NCBI RefSeq assembly: GCF_020906515.1
Contig: NC_085852.1
Coordinates: 1,736,001-1,800,000 of the forward strand
Source of the DNA: Vanrija pseudolonga
Lineage: Eukaryota > Basidiomycota > Tremellomycetes > Trichosporonales > Trichosporonaceae
Reading direction: 5' to 3'
DNA: 64,000 bases
The position numbers were made by a program, and so were the translations under genes. Positions 32,307 through 43,835 of this stretch are shown piece after piece. The stretch's first letter is position 1. Each line of letters starts with the position of its first letter. The notes under the pieces were generated by a model. The model worked only from the letters and a program-made list of their open reading frames with translations, was not told the DNA's origin and ran no database searches.

Positions 32307-35300
32307 TCACTCCTCCTCTTCGCCGACAAGCCCCCGGCGCGCCAAGTTGGCGTCTCTCGGGGTTAACACCTTGCGGTCGTCTGGGGTGGCTCCAGCACCT
32401 CCGCTCAGCTTGGCGAGCAGAGACGCAGCGGCCTTCGCAGGCGGGGTCGATACGTCGTGCCGCACCACCGTGCCCAGGATGTCGGCGTCGGAAACCACAT
32501 CCGGCTTGACATCCGGTGTGTCCTCTCGGATCGCCAGCACCGGCAGAGGCGGCGAGAATGAGCTCGCCGAGGGAATCTGCGGGCGAGTTGTCCTCCGCGC
32601 ATGGCGTGGCTTGAACGTCGCCACAGGAGTCGGCACCTCCGCCTCATCCTCGTCGTCGTCCTCGGAGCTGTCGATCTGCGCCAAGGCAGAGGTCATCCTT
32701 GACGCGGCGCTCGGCGTGGAGGAGACCTCGGGCGATGGGCGTAACAAGCTAGCAGGGATAGCCTGGGAGATGCGCCGCGAGTGCGCCAATGCCGGCGACT
32801 CGGCCGCCTTGCCTCGGCGAACTGGGGTCTGCGTCGCAACGGGAGTCGACGACAGCTCGTTCAGCGGCGTGAGCACAGGGTCGAGGGCTCGAGGCGCAGG
32901 GATGATCACAGGCGATGGCTTGGAGCCAGACGAGCGGTCTGACTTGCCACTGTACCGAGACGACGCGGGCGAAATGTGGCCAGCGACCAGCAAGGGCGAG
33001 TTTGACGTAGGCGTGCGCGAAAGCTGATCATTGCTCGAAGCCTGCGGCGGAGCGGCGCCAGGGATGGCGAGACTGCCACTCGGTTCAGGTGGCTTTGTCG
33101 TCTCCGCCACAGCGGTAGCGGGCTGCGCCTCAACGCCCTGGGGCTGGACAGCGGGTGCTGGGGTCAGGCTACCCGATGACGGCTCTGTTGTCTTGATCTC
33201 TAATCCTGGACCGGGGAGAGGGAATGTCTCGGTCATCTTGGCCGAACGAGCAGCCCCCGTCGCACGATTTCTAGCACGCAGCGGAGCCTGACGAGGCTCA
33301 GCGTTGCCCACAATCGCGGCCTTTGCCCCGCCAGCGCCACCACTCCTTGGCCGGAAGCTCTCCATTGGTGCCTTGAGCTTGACGCGCTGCCGCTTAAGCG
33401 GCGGAAGCTCGGCAGCGCGAGCGCGGGATGCAGCCGTCGAGCCAAACGCCGCGCCGGCAGCGCGCGACACCGGGCGGGTTGGCGCAGAAGGAACAGGCGC
33501 CGGAACGAGTTGGGCCCGCGACGGGGCACGCTTGAGCTCCTTGTCAGCCGTGGGCTTCGATGCCGCTGATGCGGCCGCACGAGCCGCAGTTGCAGCCGTC
33601 GGCTTGGTGAGGTTGGATGCAGATGACGGAGGTCGAGGAGGGCGCTGCATCTCTGCCGAGACAACTCTGTTGCTGGTCACAATGGGCGGAGCTGGCTTGG
33701 ACGCCGTAGCCAATGGGACCGGCGGCTTGCTGGCCTTCTTCGCCGCAGGAGCGGGTTGGGCCTCCAGAGCCGGGGCCGGCTCGCTTTCCTGAAGAGAAGA
33801 GGACAAGGAGGCCGCCTTGGCTGACACCACCCGAGCTGGAGCAGGAGCGGCCTTGCCGCTGTCAATCGATCCAAGCTTTGAGATCGGGCGGAATGAACGC
33901 TTCTCCACGGGCGTAGCACGAGCGGTCCGAAGTGCTGCTGCTCGGCGAGATGGAGCGCGAGGAGGCTCGGCAGGAGTTTCCTCGACTGCCTCCACGCTCT
34001 CTGAAACCGCAGTAGGCCTAGCAGGTGTCTCCTCCACGACGGTGGGGGCCTGGGCAGATGTCTCGACCGACACAGGGTTGGCCATGGTCTGCAAACGCTG
34101 GGAGACGCGACGGGATTCCACAGGTTTGGAGACAGGCGTGGTTGAGGCGGGAGGAATTTCCTTCGAAGGCGAGGGCTCCGGAGCGGCCTTGGCAGGGGTG
34201 GGCTCCTCTGGCAGCTCGACTGCTGCTGGTGGAACAGGCGCATCCTGCGTTGGCTTGAGGGATGTGGCAAGCTTGGGCGGCTCCACGGCGGCCTCCTCCG
34301 CCTCCTCGACGACAGTGGCCGACGAAACGGCACCGACGATAACGCTATCGTCAGCAACCGCTCGGTGGACTGTGTGGTCCAAAGAGCTCTCGGCTTCAGC
34401 GGCTACCACCTCCTCGGACGGCTCCTCCCGGGCGACGGGCGGGTCGATTGCCTGAGGGGCATGGGCAGGCTCCTGAGCAGGAGGTCCAGCGAGAATGACG
34501 GTAGCCTCGATATCCTCCTCTTCCTCATCAAGGAGGTCGGCGACGCCATTGGCATGCGGAGTTGCTGCTGCGGGGCCATGAACGGTGAGGTCTGCGAGGT
34601 CCTCGAGCAGGACGGCCTCGTTTGCCGCATCGTGCTCGGTTTCCTCCTCCTCCTCCTCCTCCAGCGTCTCCTGCTGGGGCTCGGGGGTCTCAGCGGTGCC
34701 GTTGCTGAGGCTCATTAGATCATTGAACAGCGAAGGGCGACCGAAGGGCCTCGACGAGAAGGTGAACATTGCGGGGGGCTCGGGGGCTGCGAACGGAGAG
34801 TCGCCGAAAGCAATGAGCGGCGACATGCTCCAGCGAGGGGCGGTCTTGGCCGGAACTGGCGTTGCCTCGGCTTGCACCTCCTGTCGTGAGGCAAAGGTCG
34901 CTTCGAGGTCGGAACCCTTGCGCTTGAGGGAGCGCGGGGATGGCTCATCCTCGAGCTGCTGGACCTGGGCGAGAGGGCTGCGTCGGGGGAGCGGAGAGAT
35001 ACGTCTTGAGTCTGGCGTCGACGAACTGGAAGCTGCAGCTGGTGAGGGAGAGCTGAGCATCTGCGCCGACTCTGATGCAACTCGACGGAGAGGCACGGAA
35101 GCGTGCGCTGGCTTGGGGGTGAACTTTTCGATGAGCTGCGCGACGCCAGGCAGCGACGTGCGCTCGCGGAGGGACTGAGAGAGCCGACCCCCACGGTTGG
35201 CGATCGGGGTGTCGCCTGCTCCGCTGCCCTCGTTGGACACCATGGAGATATCTAACAGCTGCAGGTCGTGTTTGTAGCCATCGCTTGGTGATCTCCTGCC

Positions 35301-37116
35301 GACGAGCATGGAGAGCGATGGCGAGTCGACGGACATGCCGCGGACTTGTCTGACCTTGGTGGCCGGTGTGGCACGAGTCGATGGCGGCGGAGGTTCTCTC
35401 GCGAACGCGGGTGAAACCGATCTGGCTCGAGGTGGCAGAGGCTGGAGCTCTGCTCGCGGCGACGAGCGTGCAGGACTCGCCGCTGCACCCGCCGCCGCAT
35501 GCTCCTCGGCGAGACGCTCAAAGTCGGTGACTCTGTGCTTCACAATGCTTTGTGGCGAAGGGTCGGTGGAAGGCGTCGACGATGTTCCTGCTCCGCCACT
35601 CGAAGCACTCTTCAGACTCTCGTTACTGTCCATTCTTGACGGACCAGTAGCGAGTCGGCGGTGAGCAGCGCCAAGCTGGCGCTGCGGCCTAGAGTTTGTG
35701 AGCACAGGTGCCGTGCGAGCGTACCCAGGACCGGCCGTCGCATCCTCCTCTGACGCTTGCCGGACAATCCGTGCAGGGGGAGGGAATCGCCGAGCAGGCA
35801 AGGAGTTGTCGGCCGCCACGACGGAAGGGTGTGTCGAACCCGCTTGGGACTGGGGCGGCCGGCTAGGTCTCGACAGAGGATTCCTCCCGCCGTCGATGGA
35901 CGTAGCACTTGACGCAGAGTGCTGCGACATGGACGATGCCGATCGCGTTACCCGCCCCGGTAATGGCTGCTCTACGGACCGCGTGGGTGCCGCCATCCTG
36001 CGAACGGGATCGGCTGCGGATGCAGGGGCGTCCGTGCGAGGCAGTGTTCGTTGGGCCTTGCTTCCAAATACTGGGCCATACTTGTCGGGCGAATCGTATA
36101 CACGGGCAGTGGACGGTCCCGCTTGTGAGCTCGAAGCTGACTGAGATCTAGCCGGGGCTGGCGCAGTGAACACGGGGCGTGGTGGAGGGCGTGACCTCGG
36201 CTTCCCTGTACCGTCCGCCTGCGGGATATCAAGATACCTCCTGATAGTGGGAGTGAGGGGCGTTGTAAAGCTATCACTGTTAGCGGAAGCCCCATCGCAC
36301 CAACTCACTCTTCAACACGTTCTGGAAAGTCCTCTGAGAACAGCGCCCAGACCCTCTTGGCCGTCTTGCGGACCTCGGCATCTCGGTCCGTCGCCATCTT
36401 GCGCACGCACAGCTCGAGGACTTCGAGGTCCTTGTCGTGCCATCGTGCGCGGTCCCAGAGCTCGACCGAGCGCTCAACCGCGACGCTCGACGCACGGCGG
36501 CACATGTCGCTCTTGTCGTCGAGCCCGCCGCGGAGGTGGATCAGGATGGTGGGCAGGGGGCAATGGGAGATTATGGTTAAGAGGCACTTCTCCGCGCGCT
36601 TGAGGTAGACCTTGTTTGGACGCGCGAGGAGACGAATGAGCGGGGGAAGGTAGAGGTGGACGAGGGGAGCAAAGTGGCCTGCCAGCCGCGGCGCGAACGT
36701 CTGCAACAGGTCGGTGGTCACTCCTGACAGGCGTCCACGGTCAGAGAGCATCTGGAGGTGTTAGAGACTGCTATCTACGTCCGGGCTAGCAAACTCACAC
36801 AATCGACCAGCCGCAGACCGACACCTTTGTTCCCCACGCCGCGGACATAGGCATCGAGATGCTTGTACCCGCCGCCCCTCGTGACGGCAGCGAAGCGGAT
36901 GATGGCCTTCTCAAACTTCTCCCACGTGTCCTCGCGCTCCTGCGGCTCGAGGACGGCTGCGAGCGAGTCGAGCTCGAGCTGTAGGCTGTGTGGGGACGGG
37001 CACTGGGGTCGTGTCAGTCAACATTCGCCGTGATGGAAATGTTTGCCACACAAACATGTGCCCGTGGGGGCACTACGCACTGGGATCTTTGCGCCAGCGG
37101 CATCCGCCGGTGGCAT
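32307..37116 (-). CDS. STU1: CLASP/Stu1-family microtubule plus-end protein
   Basis: Four exons (37116-37081, 37002-36799, 36751-36309, 36276-32307; introns of 78, 47 and 32 nt) give 1550 residues. The N-terminal 230 residues are a single CLASP_N-type HEAT/TOG domain: LEPQEREDTWEKFEKAI, LLQTFAPRLAGHFAPLVHLY, LLARPNKVYLKRAEKCLLTI, then the DREVR-like DRDAEVRKTAKRVWALF. The remaining 1300 residues are disordered, rich in Ser, Pro, Ala and Arg, with many SP/TP sites and basic patches, the usual microtubule-lattice binding region. SPLPRR and TSLPG are weak SxIP-like candidates for EB1 binding. CLASPs rescue microtubules and maintain spindles. Only one TOG is evident, fewer than in animal CLASPs, and no C-terminal helical domain is obvious. 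Confidence 0.85.
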
Positions 37117-37557
37117 TGTTATCGAGTCTGGCGCGTCACTGTTGAGTGTGTTGTGTAGGTTGCAATGTGCGATGCGCTAGAGTGACGAGGTGCAAGATGG
37201 TGGATGGTATATGGTGGTTGTGGTTGTGTGGGTGTGTGGGTGTTGTGTCTGGTTGCATGTTGTGTTCCTGACCCACAGTGCTTAAAGTCGCGCGCGTCGC
37301 CAGCCAACATGCCGTATACAGTGGTACCGCGGGGACGGGGGCACGGGCGGAATCAAATGCCCTTCTCCCCCACCCTACAACATGCCACCCACTCTGGACC
37401 CATTTGGTGGCCCGCTGCCACCATGCATGCCCCAGCCAAGGACACTAACTACAACAGTGATGGACCAGAGTATCATTTCAGGGCGCCCGCCGTGACGGAG
37501 AGATGCATAGCCCGGATGGGACAATGTCACCGCGTGGCACGACGACTACTACTGCTA
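37117..37557. other. Intergenic, CLASP promoter/leader
   Basis: This 441-bp gap separates the CLASP start from the debranching-enzyme stop. On the CLASP strand, 37265-37204 is a CA-rich leader (ACCACAACC-type). An 11-mer GTACCGCGGGG at 37324-37334 recurs in two other intergenic regions. No gene is seen. Confidence 0.5.
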
Positions 37558-39326
37558 CTATTGTGGCCGGGGGTTGACCTTGTTGTCAATACCCAGCATG
37601 CCACAGAAGGCCTCAGTCTGAGGGTTGGTGTACCAAGCAGAGGCAGAGCCACCAGGCTGGCCCTCGGGCGGTGCTGTTGGCCAGAACTGCTGTACGCGAC
37701 CCACGTCCACAGGGCCGCGCTCCCATACTAATGGGGGGACGGCGCCATGCGCAAGGTTCTCCTCGCTTAGTGGCGCCGGGACTAACAAGCCCTCCTGTCG
37801 TATCCGCTGAATCTCGTCGTCGATCATGGCGTCGAGGATTGGCGCGTCAGGAAGTGGCGCCTGGTCGTACTCTGTCGACATGTAGCCGTGCAGTGCGCGT
37901 GTGATCGCCAGCCAGTCGAGGTCGAACGTGAGGCGAGGAGGTTGGTCCTCCGGCGACATCTCCGGAGAGGGGATGTCCAGGAACTGGGGATCAGCGTATG
38001 GCTTCACACGTTGGGATTTACCTGAATGAACTCCTTGCCCGCACCGCACTTGTCCAGCGCGAGGAACTGGGTGACAGGTCCTCCATGGGGGCCAACCTTG
38101 GGCTCAACCCGCTGAAGGGCCGGCTCAAAGGTTTGCGGGACAGAGGGACCGTCGGCCGGGGCTGGTGGTGGAGCATGGGGCTCCTCGTCAAACTCTTCGT
38201 CCTCGACGAGGATTTCTTCTGGGTTGCCATTTGCCGCTGCCTCGGGGGCTGCTGGTGCCTCGACGGGCGCGGCTACCTCTGCTGGTGCGGAAGTCTGCTC
38301 CCCCGCAGGCTCGTCAAAGTCGTCATCTGATAATGTGATCTCGTCCGGGTTGCCAGTATCGGCAGCCACCTCGGCGAGAACAGCCTCCTCCTCGTCATCT
38401 GTGATAGAAATCTCGTCGGGATTTGAGTCGATGATCTGGGGCGCCACGGGAACCGTCGGCTTCCTCTGCACCGTGTCGTCGCTGACCGGGTGCTCGTACA
38501 ACGCGGCAAACTTGACGTGGAGGTGGGCCGAGAACCAGAACGCCGGCTGGATGTGGTCCAGCAATGTCAACAGTGGCGGCGATCCGAGCGTGTTCTTCTC
38601 CACCTCGCTTCGGAAGAAGGGCTTCCGTGAGAGTAGGGCCTGGGTGTTACCGTAGTGGGGGATGGAGATCGGCCAGTCGTGCGAGAGGAAGATTGACGAG
38701 TTGGAGCGAGGCAACTGGGGTGTGAGTGGTAGTCAAACACTTCTCACTCACTTGCATGAGCTTGGCCACGTCATACTGGCGGATATGGTACTTGCTACGC
38801 ACTTGCGACCCAGTGAGGGGCATGCGCTCAAAGTGGCCTGCGGTGTCAGCTGGGCTCTCCCTAGTGCAGCTTACCCTTCCGGTAATCGTGCTCCTTGAAG
38901 ATACCACTCGCGCCTGATATCCTCAACCCGTCGACGAGCACGCTGCCCGCCGTGCCGAGGTAGTAAATGTTCGGGGCGAGCCAGCCGCCATGGTACAGCT
39001 CCCACATGTAGTTGCTCGCCTCGTGGTTGCCACCGATGACGATGGTGAGGACGGGCGCGACGCGCGTGCCCGCATAGTACTCATGGAACGTGCCCAGCGT
39101 CTGGTACTTGACTGGCACAGCGAGCGATGCAAAGTCGTGTCTTGATCGCAGCGCCTGGAAGTCGCCGCATAGGAGGAGGAGCTTGACCTTTTGCCCCTTG
39201 CGCGCTTCAAACTGAGCGACCGTGTCGTAGATGGCCGTGAGGCTGCCATGGGAGCAGCCCTGCACTGCTACCTGGGGGCGTGAGTGCTGAACCATCAATC
39301 TAAAACCTATCAGCACTCACAAGCAT
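37558..39326 (-). CDS. DBR1: RNA lariat debranching enzyme
   Basis: Five exons (39326-39321, 39271-38875, 38837-38752, 38714-38022, 37983-37558; introns of 49, 37, 37 and 38 nt) give 535 residues. The enzyme hydrolyses the 2'-5' bond of excised intron lariats in the nucleus. Metallophosphoesterase motifs are all present: VAVQGCSHG (C8, H10), [53 protein letters not shown] (joined across an intron), FLSHDWP and FSAHLHVKF. The C-terminal half has an acidic linker with three repeated GNPDEI-type units ([44 protein letters not shown]) and then the DBR1 C-terminal domain ([18 protein letters not shown]). The first coding exon holds only ATG CTT; without it the protein lacks an in-frame start near VAVQGC. 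Confidence 0.94.
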
Positions 39327-39555
39327 GGCGAAGTGTTTTGGATGCAAGAGGATCAATGATGAGATGTTCACCTCACTCACCTTGATGCAACTCACCTCCA
39401 CCGAAAATGGCCCGACACTTGGGCCTCCACTCAACGTCTGCCCAAACAACATTTGTTTCCGCGGGCCTGTTGTGATGGTCGACAATGATGATGCCCATGC
39501 TACAAGACGCCGCTGCCCATTGCAAACATCTTGCTCTCTCAACTACTCCATCTCA
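39327..39555. promoter_or_regulatory. Bidirectional promoter of DBR1 and CDC16
   Basis: Only 229 bp separate the two divergent start codons, so both promoters must lie here. The sequence is AT-richer than the flanking exons and includes CTCACC and CCTTGATG clusters, but I see no TATA box or consensus factor site. Confidence 0.6.
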
Positions 39556-42082
39556 ATGTCGACTCAGACGCCCTTCGGAAACGGCGTCGCCTACACACCG
39601 CAAAATGCGCCGCCATTGCGCCGCGGTAACGGCCTAGGCAGCGCGGGCCGGCCATCGCTCTCGGCGTCCTTCTCACTCAACCCAGCCGACGTCTCGGGCA
39701 TCTCAGACATGAGCGCGCCGTCGTCCCTCCGCGGGCGGGCAGTCTTTCTCTCATCGGCAGAACAGGGCCACCTGGGAATGGGCCAGGTGTCGCCGCGCGT
39801 GCGCCCGTCGCTCTACACTAGCCGTGCTGGTCCGAGCAACGGCCCGGCAAGACTCGTCCCTGCAGAGACGAGACATACCCGCTCCCGCTCGCGCCTGAGC
39901 GAAGTCATGGACGAAGACGGGTTAGGCACCTCTGGCGACGAGTTCGATGACGTAGAGCACTGGGGCATGATCGACTCGATGCGCCAGTGGCGCCAGGACG
40001 CTATGTTGCAGCATCTGTACCAGACGGCTGCGTTCTGGGGCGACAAGCTGTTCTCGTGGACGGGTGGGTGATGGGCTGATGGGTTGAGCTAACCACGACG
40101 CAGGCGACGTCGACGACGGTTTCTGGCTCGCGCAGTCCTATTTCCTCCAGGGGAACTACTTGAAGGCGGAGCGTCTCTTGACGGACAACCAGTTACCCCC
40201 AGCGTCAGCAGCACAGAAAGGCAAGGGCAAGGGGCGCGGCGGCGACCTGCTGGACGACGAGGACGAAGCGGCGCCCGCACCAATAAGGCTGATCGAAAAG
40301 GCCCTTCCGTGTCGGTTTCTTGCTGTCCAGTGCCTCATTCACCAGGACAAGCATGCCGAGGCGCTCGAAATGGTCGGCGAGAGCAACGCGTTCCGCGACG
40401 ACCGGATCAACCCTCGCCCAGCGCCAGACGAGCTCAAGCTCCACTCATCAATGTGCTACCTCCGCGGTATTCTCCACCTCCGGCTATCGTCACTTCAGCG
40501 CGCCAAGGAGTGCTTCATCGAGGCTCTGGTCATTGACCCCAAGAACTACGAGGCGTTCAGGGAGCTTGTCGAGGGCCAAATGATGTCGTCTGAAGAGGGT
40601 GAGTAGGAGGTTATATGGCAGCACTGACAAGTGCAGAGTGGGAGTTTATCAACAACCTGGCATACAGGGACCACCTGCAGCCCGATGCTGCGGCATTTGT
40701 TCGCCTAATGTACCTCTCCAAGCTGAGGAAAGACTCTCATGTGACCGAGATTGCGGCGGTCCGACGGGAACTGGCCGCTTCCTACGGCCTGGGCGACAAC
40801 TGCGACGTCATGGTCGGCGAGGCCGAGGAGTTGTTTGCTCGGTACAAGTGGGAGGAGTGCTACGTTGTGACGTCCAAGTGGGTACCGTGTGGGGGAGTTT
40901 AGGCTGACAGCGCAGGATTTTGGAGCGCGTACCCGGCCATGTCGGTGCGCTGCCGCTGCACCTCGCGTGTATGCACCACCTGCCACGGCTGCGTTCATCG
41001 CTGTACATGCTTGCCCACGACTTGGTCGACCAGAACCCCCACGCCGCGACGTCATGGTACGCTGTCGGCCTGTGGTACTTTACCGGGCGGCGCTGGGCCG
41101 ACGCCCGACGCTACTTCAGCAAGGCCAATCTCATCGACTCGCGCTTTGCGCCGGCATGGGTTGCATTTGGCCACTCGTTTGCATGGGAGGGGGAGCACGA
41201 GCAGGCAATTACAGCGTACTCTACGACGTCGCGATTGTTCTCTGGGTGGGTTGTGACTGTCTTTGGGCTGAGCGCTGACCACACAGATCCCACCTCCCAC
41301 TCCTGTTCATCGGCCAAGAACAACTCCAGTTGTCACAATCGGCGCTGGCAGAAGAATACTTTCTGTCGGCAGCGGCAATCCACCCGTCCGACCCGCTGCT
41401 GCTACACGAGCTCGGCGTGGCGGCGTACAACCGAGACGACTACGCCAACGCGATCGACTACTTTCAGCGGGCGATTTCTGGCGCTGGCGACATGCAGGGA
41501 GTTGCACAGACTTGGGCCGTCACACACTGCAACCTGGGCCACGCGCTGCGTGTGGAGGGCAGGTATCCCGAAGCGCGCGCCGCGTACCAGGCGTGTATCC
41601 GCCTCGACCCGACCAACGCGACGGCATACGCCTCGCAGGCGATGCTGTCCCAGCTCGAGGGCGATGTGCGCACCGCCATCAGGCTGTACCACGCCGCGCT
41701 AGCGCTCTCCCCCCAGGATCCAATGGCAACCGTGCTGCTGGAGATGGCACTGCGCGAGCAGGTCGAAGTGCTCGACCCGACGACGCTGCCTGGTCTCCCG
41801 GCGGCGATCGCCCAGCGGGATCTCGATCCGTTCAGCGTGCCAAAGGGCAACCCAGCGTTTGGACCGTTACCCATCGAGATCGACCCTGCGACATTGTCCG
41901 ACGCAGGCGGCGACACGACAAACATGAGCTTTAGCCAGGCCGAGCTCGACGTGCCGGCCGTCACGCCGCGGGCTAGGAGTGCGGAACTCGACCCGGACAC
42001 GTCAGTCTCACTGCGCACGCGGTCGCACGTGAGCGCCACACCGGGCGAGGAGTCAAGCTGGATGGAGATTGAGGAGGACTAG
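39556..42082 (+). CDS. CDC16: Anaphase-promoting complex TPR subunit CDC16/APC6
   Basis: Five exons (39556-40063, 40104-40598, 40637-40877, 40916-41245, 41287-42082; introns of 40, 38, 38 and 41 nt) give 789 residues. CDC16 is a scaffold of the APC/C ubiquitin ligase that drives exit from mitosis. A disordered Ser/Arg-rich N-terminus (about 140 residues) precedes the TPR superhelix. Visible TPR helices include [114 protein letters not shown] and [18 protein letters not shown]. The frame is open upstream to 39325, but that would run into the DBR1 start; ATG 39556 is preferred. Confidence 0.94.
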
Positions 42083-42118
42083 GCGGCGAGGCGGCGAGGC
42101 GGCGAGGCGGCGAGGCGA
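42080..42118 (+). repeat. Short GGCGGCGA tandem array after CDC16
   Basis: An 8-bp unit, GGCGGCGA, is repeated about four times directly after the CDC16 stop codon. It would lie in the 3' untranslated region. Confidence 0.7.
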
Positions 42119-42787
42119 CGACAAGGCACTTTGCACCACATAGCATAGCATACAGATGCACGACGACAGATCTAGCGCATGGCACGGTACGCCGCAGGTC
42201 CCAAGTGTCAGATCTTGAGATCCAGCCGGCAACGTAGCAACGGCGACGGCGATCCCTGCCTGCCCTGCGCGTTCCTGCTGCCGTCTTCTGGGCAGCGGTA
42301 CTAATGAAGTGCATTCGTAACGCGCGTCCAACAGAGTTTGTTTGCGCGGCACCGGGGGGTGCGAGCACCCACAAACCTTGGTTCTGGCTTCAAGGTTGGA
42401 CACGGGCGGGGAGCGTGACGGGATGGTCGTCAAGGGGAGCGAGGGGTGTGTCGGAGGTGGGAGGTGGTGTGAAGTGGACTCTGTCGGCTGGTGGCAGTCG
42501 ACGTCGTGGCACTCGGCCATCAGTGCAGTCAGCTAGGATGAGGGGCATGTGCCAGCCGTCAGTTTGGACATGCAGCGAGCACGCAGCAGCAGCGAGGGCG
42601 ACGGCGCCGATGGCATCGAGCAGCCGCAACATGAGCCGCTTGTCTAGCCGCCACGGAAGTCTGACCCGCGCCTGCCAGCCGCCAGCATGCCGCCAAATAC
42701 TCCCGTCATGACGCCGACGACGCCGACATCACCCAGGCCGTTTTCCCAATCAATCTCACCCTCCACTCTGACCGCAGACAACACAAA
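42083..42787. other. Intergenic, CDC16 3' flank and mitochondrial-protein promoter
   Basis: This 705-bp gap includes the GGCGGCGA array. A minus-strand frame starting at 42632 begins with a signal-peptide-like string (MLRLLDAIGAVALAAAACSL), but it has no continuation I can support, so it is not called as a gene. Confidence 0.4.
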
Positions 42788-43835
42788 ATGCTCGCCTCAG
42801 CAACAGCAGCCCGCACCCTCGCCCGCACCGTCGCCCGCGCCGCGCCGCGCCGCGGACTGCGCACGTCGGCCGTGCTGCGCGAGGAGGCCGCCCAGGCCCA
42901 GGCGGGGACCGTCGGCGCCGTGCCGGTCCAGAAGCCTGTCGGGGGGTTCCGGTGGGTCGCGGCGTAGGTGTGTTTGCTGACGGTGCAGCGGCGGCGTTCT
43001 CGGTTTCGTGAGTAGTACGGCGGAGGGAACGGCGACCTCGGGCGGAAGCTCGGTCGCTGCCGCCGAGCTCGTCTTGTCCCCGTCGCCCGCTGCCCCGCTG
43101 CCCGCTCGCTGACGCTCGCGCCCAGCTCCTCGGCTTCTCCGCAGCCACCTCCCTCGGCGTCTACTACCTCCAGCAGGACACCAAAGTGGCGCAGGGCCTG
43201 CTCCTCGCGTCGGTCGACGAGCTCTCGCAGGGCACTGAGCGCATCACGTCGCACCTCGACAGGCTGCAGACGGTCGAGAAGGACCTCGCGGCGCTGCGTG
43301 CGCAGAGCGCGGCGAGCGGCGACGTCGCCAAGGTCCGCGCTGAGATGAAGAAGGTTTATGTGAGTGCCGAGGGCTGGCGCCGAAGGCGGCGGCGCGAGGG
43401 ATTCGTGCGGTGTGGTGTGCGGCAGGTTGAGCGAAGAGGAGGCGAGATCCGAGATGGTCCACCGGGTCAGCGGTCAGCGCAGACGGACTGGGCAAGCCGT
43501 CCAAGGTCCTCGGCGTGCAGAGCCTAGCCGGATGAAGACGGAGACTCCTGTCGACGTCCGGCAGCATGAACATGCCGAGGGAAGGTGGCCAAGATGACGA
43601 CGATGTGACGAGAAGGGGGCGAGGGAGAAAGCACACTACGCCACGCCACGCCACACCCAACCCCGGCAACCCACTCACACCCGCAGGACGGCCTCCACCT
43701 CGAGCTCCTCGACCTGCGCGCGCACGTCTGGGGTGTCGAGCAGGACCTGCAGAAGGTCGCTAAGACTGGTACGTGGAGTCGTGGTTGTGCGGCGTGCGGC
43801 GACTAACTGCCCGCACAGAGGCCATCAGGATCTAG
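42788..43835 (+). CDS. Small mitochondrial membrane protein with coiled coil, conserved in fungi
   Basis: Five exons (42788-42951, 42989-43007, 43126-43359, 43687-43768, 43819-43835; introns of 37, 118, 327 and 50 nt) give 171 residues. The first 30 residues form an Arg/Ala-rich presequence (MLASATAARTLARTVARAAP). A membrane segment around 58-75 is assembled across two introns (VGGFRGGVLGFLLGFSAATS, then LGVYYLQQ). The rest is a helical coiled coil (VDELSQGTERITSHLDRLQ ... EKDLAALRAQ) with DLRAHVWGVEQDLQKV. The layout suggests an inner-membrane protein facing one compartment with a helical stalk. It resembles uncharacterised fungal proteins; I do not know its function. The second exon is only 19 nt, yet it supplies the Gly-rich membrane-segment motif, which supports it. 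Confidence 0.7.

Noticed and set aside
42390-42632. Minus-strand frame beginning with a signal-peptide-like sequence
   Set aside because: It has no downstream exon with protein character, overlaps the promoter of the + strand mitochondrial gene, and Ala-rich starts are common by chance in GC-rich DNA.
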